64,000 nucleotides of DNA from Glycomyces artemisiae (GTDB lineage Bacteria; Actinomycetota; Actinomycetes; Mycobacteriales; Micromonosporaceae), in the NCBI RefSeq assembly GCF_003002955.1, contig NZ_PVTJ01000001.1, positions 310,001 through 374,000 of the forward strand, read 5' to 3'. Shown here in pieces: positions 62,516 to 64,000 of this stretch (positions within the stretch are counted from its first letter, which is position 1; the number at the start of each line of letters is the position of its first letter). The notes below the pieces were generated by a model that had not been told where the DNA came from, made no database searches, and was given only the letters and a program-made list of their open reading frames with translations. The position numbers and the translations under genes are program-made.

Positions 62516-64000
62516 CTAGAACGGAATGTCGTCTTCGTCGTCGCCGGCGAGGTCGAAGGGGTCGACCTTGGCGGTAACCGACCGTGCGGTGGCGGCCGGG
62601 GCGGACCCGGCCTCGGCGGGGCGGGTGGCCCACGCGGGGAACGGGAAGTTCACCACGAGGGGGACCGGGAGCTCGGGCTGCGCCACGAACATGGTGCCGG
62701 GCTTGGCCATGAGCACGCGCATGCGCTGCGCCTGCGTGAGGAACCCGTACTCGGGCCGCGTGGCCTCGGCCGCGTCCAGGCGGCCGACGACGCGGATCGC
62801 CGAGTTCGACGCGATGCGCCGCTCCACTTCGGACGCGGTCTGCTGGGCGCCGATGAGGATCACCCCGAGGGACCGGCCGCGCTCGGCGATGTCGAGCAGG
62901 ATGTCCTTGATCGGGCTGGTGCCCTCGCGCGGCGCGTACTTGTTCAGCTCGTCGAGGACCACGAACTGGAGCGGCCGGGCCGTGCCCGCCTTCTCCTTGC
63001 GCTCGAACTCGCTGCGCAGCACCACGCCGACGACGAACCGCTGCGCCCGGTCGGGCAGGTTGTGCAGGTCGACCACCGTCACCTGCGCGTCGGACGACAA
63101 CGCCGCGCCGCGGGGCGGCAGGTCGCCGCGGATGAGCCGTCCGATGTCGCGCCCGGAGGCGATGAGCCGCCTGATGAACGCGTTCACCGTGCCCAGGCCG
63201 ATCGCCGAACCCGCCCACTCGGTGCGGGTCTCGTCGTCGGCGAGCCGCTCGCAGATGAGGTCGACGAGGTCCCGGTAGCTGGTGAGGAGCCGCCCGTCGA
63301 CGCTGATCGCGCCGTTGTCCTTGGGTCGGGCCTCCTTCCGCAGCCGCGCGGCGACCTGGTGGACGACCATCGTGTACTGCTGGCGGTCGTCGTCGCCGTC
63401 GGCGAACACGAACGGCAGCAGGTTGAGCTGGCAGAACTCGGCGAGCGTCCAGTAGAACGCGTCGACGCCCGTCGACCGGCACGCCACGTCGGGCACCCCG
63501 TTCGAGTCCCCTTCGCGCGGCGGCGCGAGCACCTCCACGGACTTGAACGCGCCCGGCTCCATGCCCAGGCGCCGGTACGAGTCGCGCACCGTCTCGTCGA
63601 TCTTCGTGTTGTCGTGGTCGAGGAGCAGCAGGTCCTCGCCCTTGACGTTGAAGATGAGCGCCTTCGTGTTCGCGGCCTCCGCGCCCAGCGCGCCCGAGTG
63701 CAGCAGCGAGTACAGCATCCACGTCGCGAACGAGGTCTTCGTGGCGACCCCGGAGATGCCCGAGATCGACACGTGCGCGCCGCGGGTGCCGTCGAGGAAG
63801 TCCGGGTTCAGGAACACCGGCTGGCCGTCGCGCGAGAACCCAAGGGGCACTTGGCGGGCCATGCCGTCGAAGTACAGGGCCCGGTCGCGGTCCTCGCCGG
63901 AGGCCCGCTGCACCTCGGCGCCCGGGCGCGGCGGCACGAACACCTCCGGCTCGACGCGGGTCACCGTGACCTCCGCGGCCTCCTGCACCTGCGCCGGGAG
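62516..64000 (-). CDS. herA: HerA-like DNA translocase ATPase (5' end outside window)
   Basis: At least 490 residues. The P-loop is divergent (ISGISGVATKTS) but holds Gly-x4-Lys-Thr. Walker B reads FVVLDELNKYAP, and an Arg-rich block ERGRSLGVILIGAQQTA is the sensor region. This is the FtsK-HerA superfamily pattern. The reading frame stays open to the right edge and the N-terminal HAS-barrel expected in HerA is not seen, so the gene is probably cut by the window; a GTG at 63988 is the first possible in-window start. It is followed by sbcD after ten bases. Confidence 0.85.
   Translation of the reverse strand, partial: LPAQVQEAAEVTVTRVEPEVFVPPRPGAEVQRASGEDRDRALYFDGMARQVPLGFSRDGQPVFLNPDFLDGTRGAHVSISGISGVATKTSFATWMLYSLLHSGALGAEAANTKALIFNVKGEDLLLLDHDNTKIDETVRDSYRRLGMEPGAFKSVEVLAPPREGDSNGVPDVACRSTGVDAFYWTLAEFCQLNLLPFVFADGDDDRQQYTMVVHQVAARLRKEARPKDNGAISVDGRLLTSYRDLVDLICERLADDETRTEWAGSAIGLGTVNAFIRRLIASGRDIGRLIRGDLPPRGAALSSDAQVTVVDLHNLPDRAQRFVVGVVLRSEFERKEKAGTARPLQFVVLDELNKYAPREGTSPIKDILLDIAERGRSLGVILIGAQQTASEVERRIASNSAIRVVGRLDAAEATRPEYGFLTQAQRMRVLMAKPGTMFVAQPELPVPLVVNFPFPAWATRPAEAGSAPAATARSVTAKVDPFDLAGDDEDDIPF

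Overview
The window is chromosomal DNA from a high-GC actinomycete. Codon use is strongly GC-biased, many genes start with GTG or TTG, and several genes look leaderless. One gene belongs to the mycothiol-linked DinB/maleylpyruvate isomerase family. The central gene order (ribF-rpsO-pnp-pepR-dapB ... thyX-dapA-rnj ... ftsK ... rimO-pgsA-clgR-pspA) is the conserved block known from Mycobacterium and Streptomyces. The genus cannot be settled from the sequence; a Glycomyces-like or related actinomycete is plausible. No insertion sequence, prophage or CRISPR array was seen.

Layout. Positions 1-1.5 kb hold the end of a branched-chain amino acid permease operon (livM partial, livH). The livH product carries an unusual secreted N-terminal domain. 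A CAT-anticodon tRNA follows at 1.84 kb. From 2 to 17.8 kb lie small, mostly divergent or convergent transcription units: an SDR with an XRE/MmyB regulator, an MFS exporter, a quinone-reductase-like MDR protein, a SARP/NB-ARC/TPR regulator, a DUF1445 hydro-lyase, an HxlR regulator, a beta-carbonic anhydrase, a pterin dehydratase, an aminotransferase with a LysR regulator, a YibE/F protein, a DinB/MDMPI protein and a ThiE/TenI-like protein. From 17.8 to 22.8 kb, a GH1 beta-glucosidase faces a CUT1 sugar ABC transporter that has no ATPase gene, and a CebR-like operator lies between them. A phospholipase D-like secreted protein with altered HKD motifs and a small membrane protein follow.

From 24.5 to 47.2 kb is the conserved core: ribF, rpsO, a long structured pnp leader, pnp, an M16 peptidase, dapB, thyX, dapA, RNase J, ftsK, rimO, pgsA and the clgR-pspA-pspM envelope-stress operon. 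It is interrupted by actinobacterial membrane and lipoproteins (LppM-like, DUF2752) and by a ribbon-helix-helix regulator with a DUF4097 partner. From 47.3 to 56.4 kb come an LPXTG surface protein, citramalate synthase (cimA) behind a leader peptide and attenuator, a delta-60-like beta-propeller, an FAH-family hydrolase overlapping gltX, a PadR/HAAS pair and a secreted transglycosylase-like protein.

The right end (57-64 kb, minus strand) is the most interesting region. A HerA-like ATPase (running off the window), SbcD (Mre11), SbcC (Rad50) and a NurA-like nuclease lie in one orientation, which is the composition of the archaeal end-resection operon. An exported carbonic anhydrase gene sits between sbcC and the nurA-like gene.

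Systems worth attention are the HerA-SbcDC-NurA module, the cimA leader with mutually exclusive hairpins, the pnp leader RNA, the leaderless RHH promoter covered by a palindrome, the beta-glucosidase operator and the LivH fusion. Positions come from reading the sequence by eye. Family names rest on recognised motifs and not on a database search.
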